Origin: Gracilaria domingensis
Lineage: Eukaryota > Rhodophyta > Florideophyceae > Gracilariales > Gracilariaceae
Reading direction: 5' to 3'
DNA length: 53,369 nucleotides
Assembly: GCA_022539475.1 (NCBI GenBank)
Contig: VCMS01000009.1
Span: 19,572 to 72,940, forward strand
The position numbers were made by a program, and so were the translations under genes. Below are positions 1 through 12,200 of the stretch, piece by piece. Position 1 is the stretch's first letter. Every line of letters begins with the position of its first letter. A model generated the notes under the pieces. That model ran no database searches. It worked only from the letters and a program-made list of their open reading frames with translations, and was not told the origin of the DNA.

Positions 1-2760
1 GGAGTCGAAAACTATACCTTGACCCTGCGTCAGGGATTTTTACTGCCGTCAATGTATGGACTGCTACGAAGTAACGACGCTCTTGCCCGAAGTGCGCTAT
101 AGAAATAACGTGAAACTTCGGTAAGTACTCGAAAAGTTTAACGCTGTTCCAGCACGCCCTCTCCTTCTGGACGTCTTATCCGCCTCACTCCGATATCTTA
201 GGTGAATGTCCCAGCCTTAACCGCACCGACGGTACCCCAATCGCCATCCCCTCTCCTGGCTCATCCCACCGCACTCGCGCTCTCTCCTTCCTGACAGCTT
301 ACGCTACGCCCGCACACCTCCGCTCCTTACCACGATTTACGGCCACCCACATAGTGGTTGACAAACAAGCTTTTGTCACCCACTGGGTCTTTTGTGCGTC
401 ACGGTTCATCTGTCATTTATCCATACGGTTCAGCAGTTTCACGTCGGAATTTTCTTATTTTCCCAGCGCACCGTCTCGTCGGCATCCTCCTGCAGTTGTC
501 AAAGAATCTTATTTCGAACCGACTACCACTCTCCCAAAAACAGATGGTTAGATAGAACGAGGTTTAACCGTCCCATGCTGAAATGCATTAAGATCTTATG
601 TGCAGATCAGGTCACCTAAGTGATTGGGATTTTGTATTACCGGACGCTATTAGTATCGCGTACTAACACCCAACGTCACGTGGTAACGAAGCTACGCAAC
701 TCTCCTTTGAGTTGGTATCCTAAGTCAGAGTCACCCATGCAGCACGGCAATCCGATATCACTCAGGTCCTTGCCCAACTCGACCGGCTCAAGAAACGCTT
801 TTACGCCCGTCCTGTTGGTTATACAGGGAACTCGGCTTCGGAAGGATTGTGTTAATTCCAAAATCGGTAACGCGCTCGCTCGCCCACACGCCGGAAACAT
901 CGGGACTCACACGCCCGCCGCACGCCGCTCCGTCCCTTATAGGCGCAATCTACGACTCGAGAAAGGTTACTATATTCACCACCTTACCCTCACAGCGCTC
1001 AACAACCCTAGAAGCCACTACCTGGCTCTTCTCTCCCCGCCCCAGCAAAGACTTTATACCTTATACATACCGGAGAATGACAGGAGGCCACGGCACGGGA
1101 ACCGAAGCTCATACGCCGTGACTCGCGGACACCGGACCACACCTCTCTTTGAATGAGGTTTATTATCCGTTTCACGGTACGATCTTCTAGTATTGGATTA
1201 TCAAGTATAAACTGGCACACGGGAACGGATTTTAATCGTCTGACAGCTCGTGTACGCGGCTGTTGAAGGCCAACACGGGCCAATAAACAGCTACCGCTTT
1301 ATTAACACCAACTGGGTGAAGCTACAGGGGATTATTGCAGAAACAGAGTTCGTATCTTCGGCGCCTGTCGACTTCCTCCGCCTGATCGCGCGGCTTATCT
1401 TTGGACCCTCACCTGAAGTCAGAATCGGAGCCACAGCCAGCGGTGTAGCACCACCCGTTGCGGGAGACGAAGAGGAAACTCAACTAGAGTTGACCCCCCA
1501 CGGACGTTTTTGTCGTGCTTCCCTATTGAGCCACCATACTCTAGAGCGGGGAGAGTGGAGGAAGTAGCAGAGAACCGTTAAGCAGGACCGGCGTCGCACG
1601 GTCCACGGACTGTGTCGTTGCAAGGTACCGCCACCATCTTTGCCCGCGGTCTCTACCGATAGCGTTGTGGTGCGCCGAGGCGCTGTACCTCGTGGTGATA
1701 CTCACTCAGTTCGAGTTGTTGAGCATGCGCTGGAAACGACACGAACCACACCCAAGTGGGTTACCACAGACCAGCTCGCCTGGATAACGTAAACCGTCCG
1801 TCGGTTGAACTATCTCCACTTAAGACTGTAGTGTTGGGTAATCCACCGCAGAGCCCGGAGCAAGACGTATCCTGTAGATCCCGGGCTTCCCGGAGAAGCA
1901 GGAGATTTGTCGCCAAGCGTGTCAGATCTCAGGCCCTCAATGTTACCTTAGATCCGGTTTTAACCCACGCCGTGGTTTGAAGGAACCGAGAAGAATTTCG
2001 TAACATCTTACCCGCGTATTATTTGGTGAAAGATTCGAACAACCTTGGAACAGGGTGTAAGTAGCGAAGTACTTAATTTGCGTAAGGAAAACCGATGGAT
2101 GGTGCACTTGGCCTTCACGCCGCGTGCAGAATTGCTCATGACACACCCCAAGTTTGGTAGAGTTTAACTTTACAGGGTTGTTTGTGACGCGGTGGTGAGC
2201 GTAGGGGAGAAGCTTTACGGGAAGGCCGACGCGGGGACACTTGCTTTGACCGTAAGATCGGCGCGTGCGGCGAGCTAACCACACATGCAGGCGAGTGCGC
2301 GTTAGTCTCGGCTGGCAACTTCTTGGTAGGCGCAAGTTTCGGACACTGTTAAGGGTACCGCCGTGGCTCAACCCAGTTTGCCCCAGATATCAGTCCTTGG
2401 CATTAACCAAGTTTAACGGTTCCGCGATAATGCACCGTATTGGAGTAAATGCCGCCTGCCATTGGCACGTAGCGAACCCTGCCCGTTCTCTCCGTCGCAA
2501 CGGCCGGATCCTTCTGGATAGCAAGAGGGGAGCTTAAAAGAATTCCGAAGCTACGTTGGACGGTCGGAAGCTCAACAAACGAGCGAAGCTCGTCAGACTC
2601 AAGAAGGAGAGTTTTCAAGAAGAACTTTCAGGTTTGGAAGATTGGCACGCTCCTCGGCGTACGTTGTAGTTGTCGTGCACGAGGCACTCCTAGTGAGTCG
2701 TACTGGTTAAGTCCCAAGAGGACCCTCTAGAGGTTACCCCGGCCACACTCGCCACCCTCG
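1..2760. other. Uncharacterised, probably decayed retrotransposon sequence
   Basis: No intact gene is visible. All reading frames are short and none resembles a known protein over a useful length. The first ~110 bases on the + strand can be read in two frames as something faintly like the zinc-finger region before a Ty3/Gypsy integrase core (a FLLPSMY stretch where FYWPGM would be expected). Because a clear chromodomain follows on the same strand at 2779, the most economical reading is a heavily mutated pol region. That is inference; the long distance to the chromodomain (2.7 kb) suggests insertions or unrelated sequence as well. Confidence 0.3.
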
Positions 2761-2778
2761 AAAGGTACGGAACTCACA

Positions 2779-3121
2779 ATGGGTGAAGGAGAGCAGTCAA
2801 CACCGAGGTTACCCGCAGGATACGTGATCGAACGTATCGTACGTCATGTTGTAGACCCGATGGGGACGGTACTGTACCAAGTGCGATGGTATGGCTACTC
2901 GCCCGAGGAGGACACCATGGAGCCGGTCGAGCACCTACCTAGGTCGAAGATCGTTTCATACCACCGTCGCACTCGTCAGCCTTGCCGTCCAACCTGGACC
3001 AACCAGGTGGGATAAAACCGTTCCGGTGAGGAGCTTTCAACTATACCGCGATGCGGAAGACTCAGAATGGAGAGTTGACCCCTTCTGTGTGGGGGATGAA
3101 GGAAGGAAGAAGACCAAATGA
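2779..3121 (+). pseudogene. Chromodomain, integrase C-terminus of a Ty3/Gypsy chromovirus relic
   Basis: A 78-codon frame from an ATG contains a full chromodomain at about residues 15-65. It has the typical start (YVIERIVRHVVDPMG), the aromatic core (YQVRWYGYSPEEDTMEPVEHL) split by the acidic turn, and a closing basic helix. In chromoviruses this domain sits at the C-terminus of integrase and steers insertion to modified chromatin by binding methylated histone H3 tails. The aromatic cage residues Y, W and Y are in place. The reading frame then shifts: similar basic sequence continues in another frame to 3121. No integrase core (DDE) could be read upstream, so this is a fragment. The following 300 bases are strikingly purine-rich on the + strand. 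A host chromodomain protein is less likely given the LTR debris around it. Confidence 0.72.
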
Positions 3122-3420
3122 AGCGGTGAAGACTTAACTAAGGAAGTTGAGAAGAAAGAAAGAAAGCATACCGAGAATGCCGGTTGTACGATTTAAAACG
3201 TTAAGAAGTACAAGAAGCACCAAAGAAGCTGAAGTACACTTGAACACAGTGTAGTTGAAGAAGTAATCGAAGATCGATCAAGTTCGTCGGAGAACAGGCA
3301 AAAGGGGTTGAAGCGAAGTTACCAACTAGATGGTTTTACTTGTTTCTATCTTAATACTATAGGACCAAGTCCTCCAGCCCTGCTGGTCATCTTACACCCC
3401 CCGATGAGGGACCGGAGCCG
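3122..3420. other. Purine-rich spacer
   Basis: The + strand from about 3110 to 3340 is dominated by A and G (many GAAG and AAGAAG words). No protein-like frame continues. It separates the + strand chromodomain relic from the convergent minus-strand Gag-like relic, and may be the degraded 3' internal region of the retrotransposon. Confidence 0.4.
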
Positions 3421-5310
3421 CTACCGCGAGGGAGCTGCCGTAAGGGTGCGGAACGGCGTTAAGCCCGTATCCTTGCCATAGTGGGTGAGATGATCGGGCA
3501 CGATAATTCCAGCGTTCTGGAGACTGGCGCGCAACTCGCGACTGTTCGCCGAGAATCTCCACAGGAGCGACCGGAGCTGTCGGGGCCGGAAGGACCGGAA
3601 GCGGTAGCCGCTACAGGGGGGGCCCCGGACCCCCACCGAACACTCCGCTTGAGTCGGAACATTCCAACCCACAGAGCCTGTGGGTACCCCGCCGCTGGCG
3701 TGCAACACCTGATTCGCCGCGGTAGGTCGTTCACGCAACTCCTGGTCGCATCTCGACGAGTGCTCCGCCGCTCTCCACCGGTAATCCATGTTCGGTCTAG
3801 AATCTACTGGGGCGACCCAGTTGTCTGAACATGAACCCACGGGGTGGACTGTCTGAAATCGACCGTGCTGGTTTCGGCTGCCCTCGGCATATCTGCGCTA
3901 GTTGTCATCGTATCCGCTCCCATGGGTGTAATACACCGATTCTGGCGGTGGGATGTTCCTACCGGGTGAGCGGTCGTAGTGACGACGAGGACCTTTCCCA
4001 CCGCGCGAACGGGGCACCGTTTCCCAATTCGACTCATCGATAACATCCAAGATGTAAGGAATCTCACCGCACGTTCTCTTCGGACCCCAGGGAGTGTGCA
4101 AATCCAGCGAGCGGATAATGTTTGCGAAGCATCGGCGGAATTACCAACAGACGGTAGTTGTTGCCGTAAGGCCTCCAGAGCAGAAACGCTGCTACGCGTG
4201 CCAGCCACTCGCCGGCCTACCAGACCCCACCATCCTGAAACGCGGATCGCTTGATCATCGGGGCCGATGTAACTCAGCACAGGAGGCAGTCTGCAAACAC
4301 CCTTTGGGTACCTCCACATCAGCCCACCAATCTGGTAGAGGAGGAACCGTCCAACAAAGGCCTGCGGTCTGTACCTCTCGGTCTCGATATTCGGGTACGG
4401 AATCAGATACCCATGACGGGAACGAGCTTTCCGCTCAAACCGAATGCGGTTGACGAACCCACCCTGGGAAGCGTTCTGCGAAGATAACGGAACTCCGCTG
4501 GAGTACTGGGCCGATTCCAGCCAAACGATCAACCTTCGATGAGGTCGGCCATCCGGCCGCGTCCCGCGGCATGTCGAGACGTCGCCAAGTTGTCTCCTTC
4601 GGACTTCACCGAAAGTACGGTAGAACGGGTATCGAACCCATCATGACGGTGGAACCAGGTGGCTCGAGTGCACTCGACTGAGTCTCTTGTTACGCCAACT
4701 TCGCGTGTCCGCGCGAATTTCGGTGTTCAGATTTCTCACCCTCGCGGGTATCGTACCGGAGGAGCCATCGGGTCGATTCGCTAATACGAATTTCCATTCT
4801 GGGATTGGCACTACGCTAACGGCAAGACGCCTCGGTAGGAAGCCGTTTTCGGCATACGACTCGCCAGGAGAGTGTCATCGTTAACAGCTACCGATGAAAC
4901 CAGGTGCACGGCTGACGCAAACATCACGAGTGGATCGCCGTACTGCGAGATTCTTCGATATCCCACAGCTGGTTGCCATCAGGCGGCAATGCTTGCGGCT
5001 GAATTCCCAATACCGGAACGCTTGCGAACAGGACGCATCGTGTTGAGACTGAGGCAGTGGAGCCGTCGAGATTCGGCTGAGGTAGTTCGAGGCGCGCGTC
5101 CCCGCTCTGACCCCGTCCGGGTGGATGGGAAAAAACTAGATTCGGGTTCATCGGAATGACAGATGATGTACTGTGATCGAGTTCGGATACTTGAATACTC
5201 TGTTCGCTTGAGTGTGTATCGCGCTTGCGAGGTATAGAAACCGAGGAGTTGGTACGCTCATGATTGTGACGTATTTACGTACTTGCGTTTCGCACAAAAC
5301 TTCAGCCTCG
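3421..5310 (-). pseudogene. Gag-like protein relic, copy 3, with frameshifts
   Basis: On the minus strand, segments in several frames match the two Gag-like copies at 30070-31062 and 31724-32808. The clearest are an AEFRYLRR block near 4490-4530, followed after a frameshift by a RIRFERKARSRHGYLIPYPN block near 4390-4440; the corresponding blocks in the other copies are LLRAEFRYRPRAPRADYL and RSERRSRSRWGYLIPYQN. The N-terminal half toward 5300 is unrecognisable. The family has no zinc knuckle that I can see; the Gag label rests on position next to the terminal repeat, a Pro/Gln-rich N-terminus in the better copies and recurrence of the module. It begins directly at the purine tract next to the terminal repeat at 5340, antisense to the polypurine tract. 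Confidence 0.5.
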
Positions 5311-5325
5311 AAGTCGTCCTCGCTC

Positions 5326-5339
5326 TAAGGAGGGGGAGA
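5326..5339 (+). other. Polypurine tract next to LTR
   Basis: AAGGAGGGGGAGA lies directly before the TGTAG start of the terminal repeat at 5340. Closely similar tracts precede the TGTAG ends at 31046 and 32879. In LTR retrotransposons such a tract primes plus-strand DNA and abuts the 3' LTR, so it gives a + orientation to the repeat that follows. Confidence 0.6.
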
Positions 5340-6250
5340 TGTAGAGCAACGCATTTTGCGTGGTTATCAGGATGATGCGCCTCATATACTCAGGGGAGTG
5401 ATACGAGGATGCACTCGAAGAGTTATGAGTTGGACCCAATTTTGGCGGTTACTTTTGAATGGCTTTCCCACAGTTACCTGTAATCAGGGTTGCCATTGCT
5501 GGCCAATACCGCTAGGTGGACGCGTGTACTACACCACCGTGTGTGTGCATATTACGGGACAATAGGTAGTGCACCTGAGGTGCCTGACACTGGGCTAGCC
5601 ACGTGTACGGACCCCTGCGGGTGTGCACCACGTGTACATAGTTAGTTTAGACCTACTTAGGTGAGCTCGACCTCGTCGTCGCGAGCACCTTTGTAAAGTC
5701 AACCCGAGCACTTCTAAGTGAACTCTTTGTCGAGTAGCGCTCTCCTGAGTGGACTCTACACGAGTGAGGCTCTGGCGCCAACCGCCTACGTGGGTTATCA
5801 CTCTCGCGAGTATAGCCACGTCTGGTTACGGTGGTCCTACCCTCTCGGTACCTTTGAGGAACATCTGTCGTTGATGTCGGGACCTGAGGGTCGTACCGAG
5901 GAGGTATAGGACTAGATTACGAAGTGATCCGACTCTGTATAGAGTTTTGCCGTGTTTACGGAAACCCGTGCATTACCGTTGGAGGATCTCGCCCCGCTCC
6001 GGGCACAGTGCCGAGGAGGCCCTACCCGTCGCGTGTGGGTGTTGTTTGGTTGTTGTTTTCTGTTGCTTTCCCTCTCGGGACTACACCTGTCGTTGGTCGT
6101 GTTTCATCGTTGCCGATACCACCCCATCTCTGGAGTTTCTCATCGTTTCCTCACCACGTGGCCTATCACCTCTGTAGGTATAGCCAGTTGCCACTTCGGC
6201 CTTACAACCGAGTTACGGTGGTACAGAGGGCTCTGTCACTGGTCTGCCAT
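5340..6250 (+). repeat. Long terminal repeat C (diverged)
   Basis: The repeat begins TGTAGAGCAACGC, the same start as the repeats at 31046 and 32879 (TGTAGTGCAACGCT). Its far end can be placed only by similarity: a CTTACA at 6201-6206 matches CTTACA at about 31670-31675 in LTR A, but likeness to the other copies (a GGCTCTGT block) continues to about 6250. Inside there is no credible protein. It is much diverged from the other copies, so it is an old insertion or another subfamily. Confidence 0.5.
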
Positions 6251-6308
6251 CTCTCACGAGAGCGGACCTTCGGACAGTCTGGTGGGTTTCACTCTTCCGA
6301 GTTTGCCC

Positions 6309-7028
6309 CCACAAAAGACACCACGAAGACGTTCGGGATGTTCCTCTACTGAGGGCAACCCAGAGAACACAGCCTCTCTGGAATGGCGCAGCTAGCCGGG
6401 TGTAAGACCGGGGCCAAACCGTCACGACGGGGCGTTGAGAGTTGAGCAGAGAAGGGTGAATCGCACGCGAGTGTAGTAGCCTCGAAGAGGGACGAAACCA
6501 CGGAGTGGGGAAAGGGAAAGATAGGAGAGAGATAGGGAAAAGAGAGGTACGGCGTATCGCCGCGGTATTCCCTATACAGGGTCGAACACGACAACAGATG
6601 GTTATAACACTCCCAAAGTTGGGTTCTGTGGAGACGCAAGGTGGATAGCCGCACCTTTACAACGGGGAGTCCCTCCGATAAGGAGTTGTGCACCGCCGAA
6701 GGGGAGAGTGGCTAGAGCCGAGATTCTTGAGGTAGGATCACCCTGGTTGGGGCACTTTACTGGTGCGACGGCGGCGACGCCGTCGCACTAAGTAGTGTTC
6801 TCACTAAAATTAATAAATAATATTAACTAAACTTCCCACTAATTGTGGCAACCGCCCACGTGTAGTGGCCAACCTCCGATCAGCTCCACCGTGTCCCACG
6901 TGTCCGAACCATCCCAATGGCAACCACTAGTAACTACTAGTCATATACTGGTGTGTACCAGGCAAACCCGTAAACGGGAAATATGACTAAGTCCAGTCAG
7001 AATACTCATAGATGAGCGTTGCACTACA
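6309..7028 (-). repeat. Solo LTR A', inverted relative to LTR C
   Basis: This stretch is the reverse complement of 31046-31770 with few differences, including the CTAGTAACTACTAG segment, the GGGAAGTTTAGTTAA block and the short coding tail ending TTKTFG(I/M)FLY and a stop. One end is exact: reading on the minus strand it starts TGTAG at 7028, and the next base belongs to the DIRS-like element. At the other end likeness to 31770 stops near 6309. The four bases AAAG occur on both outer sides, a possible target-site duplication but short enough to be chance. It contains a GC-rich hairpin at about 6764-6790 (TGCGACGGCG/CGCCGTCGCA). Confidence 0.65.
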
Positions 7029-7043
7029 AAAGGAACGGTTCGC

Positions 7044-9680
7044 ATGGAAACGTTGCCGTCGTTCGCGTTCGAGCTACAGAAGAACGACGTGCTCATGTCT
7101 TGGGATGTGAAAGGAGGTTATCGTCATATGCACCTGCATCCAAACGTTCGAGACTACTTTTTGTTCCGTTACGCCGGGGTATACTATCGCTGCATCGCCT
7201 TGCCCTTCGGCTGGGGCCGTTCAGCTTTGTGGTTCACGAAAATGATGCGCGTTATGGTGCAGCATATTCGCAGTGTGCTTGGTTATCGCGTCCTGCCGTA
7301 TATCGACCACTTTCTCCTTGCGCCTTCTCCAGCGTCCAGACCATCCTCCTCGGCCGACTGCACAGATGCTCAAAAGGCTCTTTCTGCCCTTTTCAAGCGG
7401 CTTGGAATCGTGCGACATCCCACAAAGGGTAGCTGGCCTGGCTCGGCCATTGTAGATCATCTCGGTATGCGCATCGACACACAGCGTATGAAGATCTACG
7501 TCACAGACGTCAAAGTCAGTCGCGTGCAGGCCATGGCCAAGAAAATCTTGCTACTGGCCCGGCGGAACAGGAGGCTCGTGTCAACAGCGTTGTTGCGAAG
7601 CTTCTGCGGTGTGTGTGTGGCGCTATCGCTGGCGCTACCGCTCGCACGGTTTTACACGCGGTCAATCTATTCCGATATGGCTTGCGGCAGACGCATATCA
7701 GCCCAGCCAGCGTCGGTAGGTGGCGAGGATGCGTCAACGTGCGGCCAGCAATGGCCAAAAGAACGGAAGGTGCCCCGCACACGCCTCTCGCGTCAGTCGC
7801 TCCGCGACTTACGGTATTGGCGAGAGCTAACCCGTGGGGAAGGCAGAGACATGCACCGAGTGCCCAAGGACTTGTGTATTCACGCGGATGCAGCCGACAT
7901 AGGCTGTGGTGGAACCCTCGGTCACAACATGGCCCCTGGTTCGCCGGGTTTGTGGGAGGGTCAAGGTTTCTGGACCGCAGAGGATCGAGCGCAGTCGATC
8001 ACGGTCCGGGAGCTTCGGGCGGTCCGTATACTGCTGCAGCGGCACTTCGCCGTGTACGTGTCGAACCCGGAAGTACGAAGGATTTTACTTCAGGAGGACA
8101 ACCAGGCGGTAGTGTCAGTTATCAATTCCATGGTGGCGGCCTCCCCAGCGATGATGGCAGAGCTTCGTAAGCTCCGCATCCTGCTCCAGATTTTGGGAGT
8201 GCGATTAGAGTCCCGGTGGATACCGACAGCGGTCAATCTCTTCGCAGATCGCTTATCTCGAACATGGGACCCGCGAGGTATCAGAGCTACGGACGAATTC
8301 ATTGCATCGCTCCGTCACGAGTACGGTCTCGACGAGGTAGCGTTTCGCCTGCGGCCGCTGAAAGAGCCGTACCAAGCCCGCCAAGTACATCACGGAACAA
8401 CTGCACCGTCCCTGGTCAGACGGTCGGGCGAGATTGTGGTCCCCACCGTTCGACCTACTACCGCTGGTGGTGCGGAAGGTGGAAGCCGAGCATGCCAAAA
8501 AAGTTCTGATCGCGCCGAACTGGCCCGCGCAAGCATGGTTCGGGCGCTTGGTCGGATGGAGCTCCCGGATAGTCTACCTAAACGCCAAGGAAGCCCAACA
8601 CGTTCTGTGTCCACCCCCCGGCGTACATTCGAATCCCGGGTGGGGTCTCGTTCTCGCCATCAAGGAATAACTGACGCCTGGAAATCTGGGATCACGGCAA
8701 CAGTGCTCGCACGTGCGGGTGCTGGCCTGTCGACTGGTGGTGCTGAGGAGGCTGCACGGTTGCTCGCTTCGTTTAGTTGGTCGGAGTCCACGTGGAAGAA
8801 CCGGGCCTCGCAATTATCACGATGGTTGCGCTTCTGTGACGAGGAAGATCGCTGTTCCTTGCCGGCCAATGAGGGAGATCTTCTGGCCTATATTGGCTAT
8901 CTCTCGCTAGAAGGCCGAATCGGAGCCTCCTCCTTGCCCCAGTACATCTCTGCAGTGTCAAAGTATCACACATTACATCACATGCCGTCACCTACTGCCA
9001 CACCTCTTGTCCGCGCTTTGATAACCGCATACGCAAAGCGTGACCAAGCAATGGCATCTGATGGATCAACTCGCATAGGTATGTCAGCGGAACTGATGAC
9101 GCGTGTTTTGGAATACGGCTTGTGCTCAATGGACGATAAGGATACCTTGGCTTGCACGATGGTCGTATTCGCCTTCGTTTTCCAGGTGCGCTCGGTTTCA
9201 TTAGAGGCGGTTAAACCAAGCGATATTACCTGGCACGAAGACTCTGTGGTAGTGCACTTTGTTCGTCGAAAGAACAGTGTCGCAGCCATATGGAGGAGAC
9301 CAATGCTTCTCCGTCTGCCTAACTCACCAGTATGGGATGCAACTACGTCGCCGTTGGCGCTCCTGCGCAAATGGTCTCATATCAGGCCACTCGCGGAACG
9401 ATTTTTGCAATGGGAGCTCTCACCGATGTCGCTTTCGCTGGCTGTGGATACCGTCTTACGAAGAATTGGCATACAGGCACCCCCCTGGTGCTATTATGGC
9501 TCCCATAGCCCGCGAATTGGTGGGTTTAATGAGCTGCTATGCCTTCATTTCTCTCGCATATGGATCATGCAGCGAATGGACTGGAGCGCGGAGAACATGT
9601 TTGCAGTATATTTTGATTCGCGAATTTCAGTCACCCTCGCCTCTCATTGGTTGTTTGGGCATATGCGTCACAGCGCATAG
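7044..9680 (+). mobile_element. DIRS-like retrotransposon polyprotein: RT, RNase H, tyrosine recombinase
   Basis: One open frame of 878 codons carries three domains in order. Residues ~10-130 are the palm of a reverse transcriptase (SWDVKGGYRHMHLHP motif A; LPFGWG; PYIDHFLLA where YxDD is expected). Residues ~270-405 are RNase H, with acidic residues in LCIHADAADIG, ITVRELRA, LQEDNQAVVS and LFADRLSR. Residues ~575-870 are a tyrosine recombinase, with the late HSPRIGG box (~821) and a candidate catalytic Tyr in AVYFDSRI (~855). This order is diagnostic of DIRS/Ngaro-type elements, which insert through a circular intermediate rather than a DDE integrase. The RT lacks its N-terminal fingers because the frame starts 16 bases after the end of an LTR at 7028. 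The second Asp of YxDD is His, so RT activity is doubtful. No split direct repeats or upstream gag-like ORF were found. Confidence 0.88.
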
Positions 9681-10013
9681 CCCATCTCCAGGTTATTTTG
9701 GAACTTCACGTAACTGTACACTGGTGTATAGAATTGAAGATCTTACGAGAGGCAGTGAGCATATGATTTGTGCAATCATAATGCCGACCGTCCCGATGAG
9801 CTGTGATTATTTAAGGCGATCTCATCGCCGAGCTGCACAACTCACCGTGGCCATGTCTATTTCTCGTCCCACCCATCCCCGTGTTACGCCCTACGTATCA
9901 AAATGTCTTTCTTTCTCGCTATCTTGTAATGGAAACGTTTATTGTCCTTCTAAGCAGTACTTCTTGCAGATGTCTTTAGAATCAACAGTTGAGTAAACGT
10001 AATATTTGATCTT
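9681..10013. other. Spacer after the DIRS-like ORF
   Basis: Between the recombinase stop and the start of the hAT-like element. No gene and no clear terminal repeat of the DIRS-like element were seen. Confidence 0.3.
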
Positions 10014-12200
10014 CAGGCCCCGCACAAAGCTCTTGAACCAGCCATGTCACTTCATGCCTACCGACTGCGAGTGACCACACGTGCAACACGGAAGAAAATA
10101 TTGAACGTGTCAATAGTACTTCAACCCATTCAGTTGAATATGCAGGAGCTGCTTACTTCCTAGTTGTAGGAAGTTCCTACAGCCTGTAGGAAGTAGCAGC
10201 TGTAGACTACAGCGAAACGTGCAGACTCTGCGACAGGGAGTACGTCTTGTTGCCAGCAGTCAAAGCGGCCTTCAAGGACTCAGTGGCTTGCCCGGTCAGT
10301 GGCGTTCAATTCAACGCTCCTCTTTGTGCGTACCTTTTGACGCCCCGCCAGAATATAATCTGAACAGAAACCCTTTTTTCTGTTTAATACGCTCGAATGG
10401 CCCGTCGTTCCATTCTCGATTCTGTCCGTTCTCCACCGCACAGCGTGTTTGATCCGCGTTTTCTCGTTGTGACTTCCGTTCTGCAGCTCCACGATTGTTC
10501 TACCTGCCCCGTTTTCAGCACGGCCTGCACTTTTCTCAGAATGATTGACGTATGTGCTTTGTAATACGATGTCAATTCCGGAAGAAACGGCACACCACGC
10601 ATCTCGAGCGAGTTTTAGCTCCCAAAGAGTAGGACGAAAAAGCAGTTGGTGGTTTTTCCAATGTTTTTCACTACAGCCCGCAAAAAATGAGCACTCAGGA
10701 GATGAAAACCTGTACACAACGTGCAATGAGTGCCAATGGCAGACTAAAGCGGTAACGTCTAACGCTACCCAACTTGGACAACATCTTTTGAAATGTTCCT
10801 TCACCTCTCCCCTAACCCTTTTTCGGCTGCTGAAAACTTCTTCTTTACTACGCGCATATGAGCAACTAGGAAGTCCATCCCAGTGGTATGGCCTGCCGGT
10901 CACGCCTGTCAAACGCGAAAGGGCCTCAATGTCGAGTGATCAACCTCACAAGTCTCTAAGATACGGAATTCACTCACAGCGTGATGCCAGAAACTTTGGA
11001 GAGAAGCCAACAGTTCAAGCTGATGCGGAAACTTCAAAGAGAAGAAAACACCGTTTAAGAACATACTGACTCGTTTAATCTTCCATCACATGCTCCATTT
11101 ACTATTTTAAGCGCGAAGGAAGGAGAGTGCGAATTGCGCTAACTTGTGCGGCTTTTGGATCCAGCATTTGAAGGCGTTGTTCCTAGCATAGCTAGAATGG
11201 CAGGTAAGAACATTCAGGCAATGTATGATGAGCGCCTGGTACAGGTGAAATCTGCTTTTATCGTCTTCACTGAAGCAGACCTTCGGCACCTTAATTTTTC
11301 GTGGGTGGACGGATTCGAGTTCCGAGAATGTAATTAACGTGTTGCTCACTATAACAGGAGTAGACAAGTGGAGAAAAACGTTTTTTTGCGGTCTATCTAC
11401 ACTGGTGCTACAACTTGTGATGCTAAATTGTATGCTAACACGGTAGAATCCGTGTTCGCGGAGTTTGGTGATATAAGCGTGTGTGCGCTGTGGTGAGCGA
11501 CAATGCCAGTGCCTTCATTAAGGCGAAGGAGCAGATTGCGGCGAAATACAACCACATCTTTTCCAGTCCCGATCAAACGCATCTTGCAAATCTGCTGATG
11601 CAGGACGTTGGGGAGCTACAGTGGGTGAAAGATATATTGAACACTGTATCCGGAATTATTAACGATTTGAGGAAGCACTCGAAGCTTTACTTTAGGTTCA
11701 AGCAGTTAAGAAGCAATATAACTGCGAGTTACGTAATCAGGGGTACACGACAACGAACCGCGAAATGGATGAGTACAATAGAGTGCGACCACTGCGCACC
11801 GCCGTACTACATGTGAAAATGGCACCTACTCGCTTCGCAGTTCGGAAGGTATGTTACATTTACATCTCTTCAAGGTCGCATTCGTACTCCAACACGTAAT
11901 CGGCTTCATCCGATGAAGGTAGAAAAGATGATGTTTTGTGCCTTCAATCGACCTTTGACCTCGCGAACGAGGCGCAGAAATTCTTCGATTACAAAGACAA
12001 GTGCAGCATTGAATGCTATGACGGCAAGCGATATCGCCTCTGATGGTGGTTTGAGAAACTTAATATCGTACTTCGATGTAGACGCAAACGTAGAAGTAGA
12101 AGATGAAGGGGGAAGCAACGAAGACCAGCTACTTGACTGGAGCATGTTCAGGAAGACAGCGAGGGTTTACCGGAGACTACCGTAATGCGCTCGCTCTTTG
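10014..12200 (+). pseudogene. Degenerate hAT transposon (diverged copy of the one at 34480)
   Basis: The left edge, CAGGCCCCGCACAAAG at 10014, aligns with TAGGGCTCTCACAAAG at 34480 and has the look of a hAT terminal inverted repeat. Coding similarity to the 34965 gene runs in pieces: the BED-like finger (TTCNECQWQTKAVTSN) from about 10700; the segment ending IARMAGKNIQAMYD near 11190-11230; the domain with CAVVSDNASAFIKAKEQIAA near 11490-11540 and LLMQDVGELQWVKD near 11590-11630; then the C-terminal acidic tail and the shared final MRSLFD-like end at about 12180-12200. Several frameshifts separate these pieces. The region matching residues ~420-590 and the start of the dimerisation domain is deleted, so the copy cannot make an active transposase. 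It may still be mobilised by the better copy if its ends are intact; its right end was not identified. Confidence 0.8.
10155..10205. repeat. Subterminal palindrome in the hAT relic
   Basis: CTTCCT/AGGAAG and CCTACAG/CTGTAGG words alternate so that the segment can fold into short nested hairpins. The intact copy has GC-rich palindromes at the same relative place (34690-34742), with different sequence. Subterminal repeats are where hAT transposases usually bind. Confidence 0.5.

Noticed and set aside
5924..6395. + strand frames of 142-147 codons within LTR C
   Set aside because: They overlap in different frames, cross the junction of two repeats and resemble no protein apart from the short TTKTFG tail shared with the Gag-like relic.
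9259..9996. A second + strand protein overlapping the DIRS-like recombinase
   Set aside because: It is in another frame of the recombinase domain with no familiar features; a shadow of the real frame.
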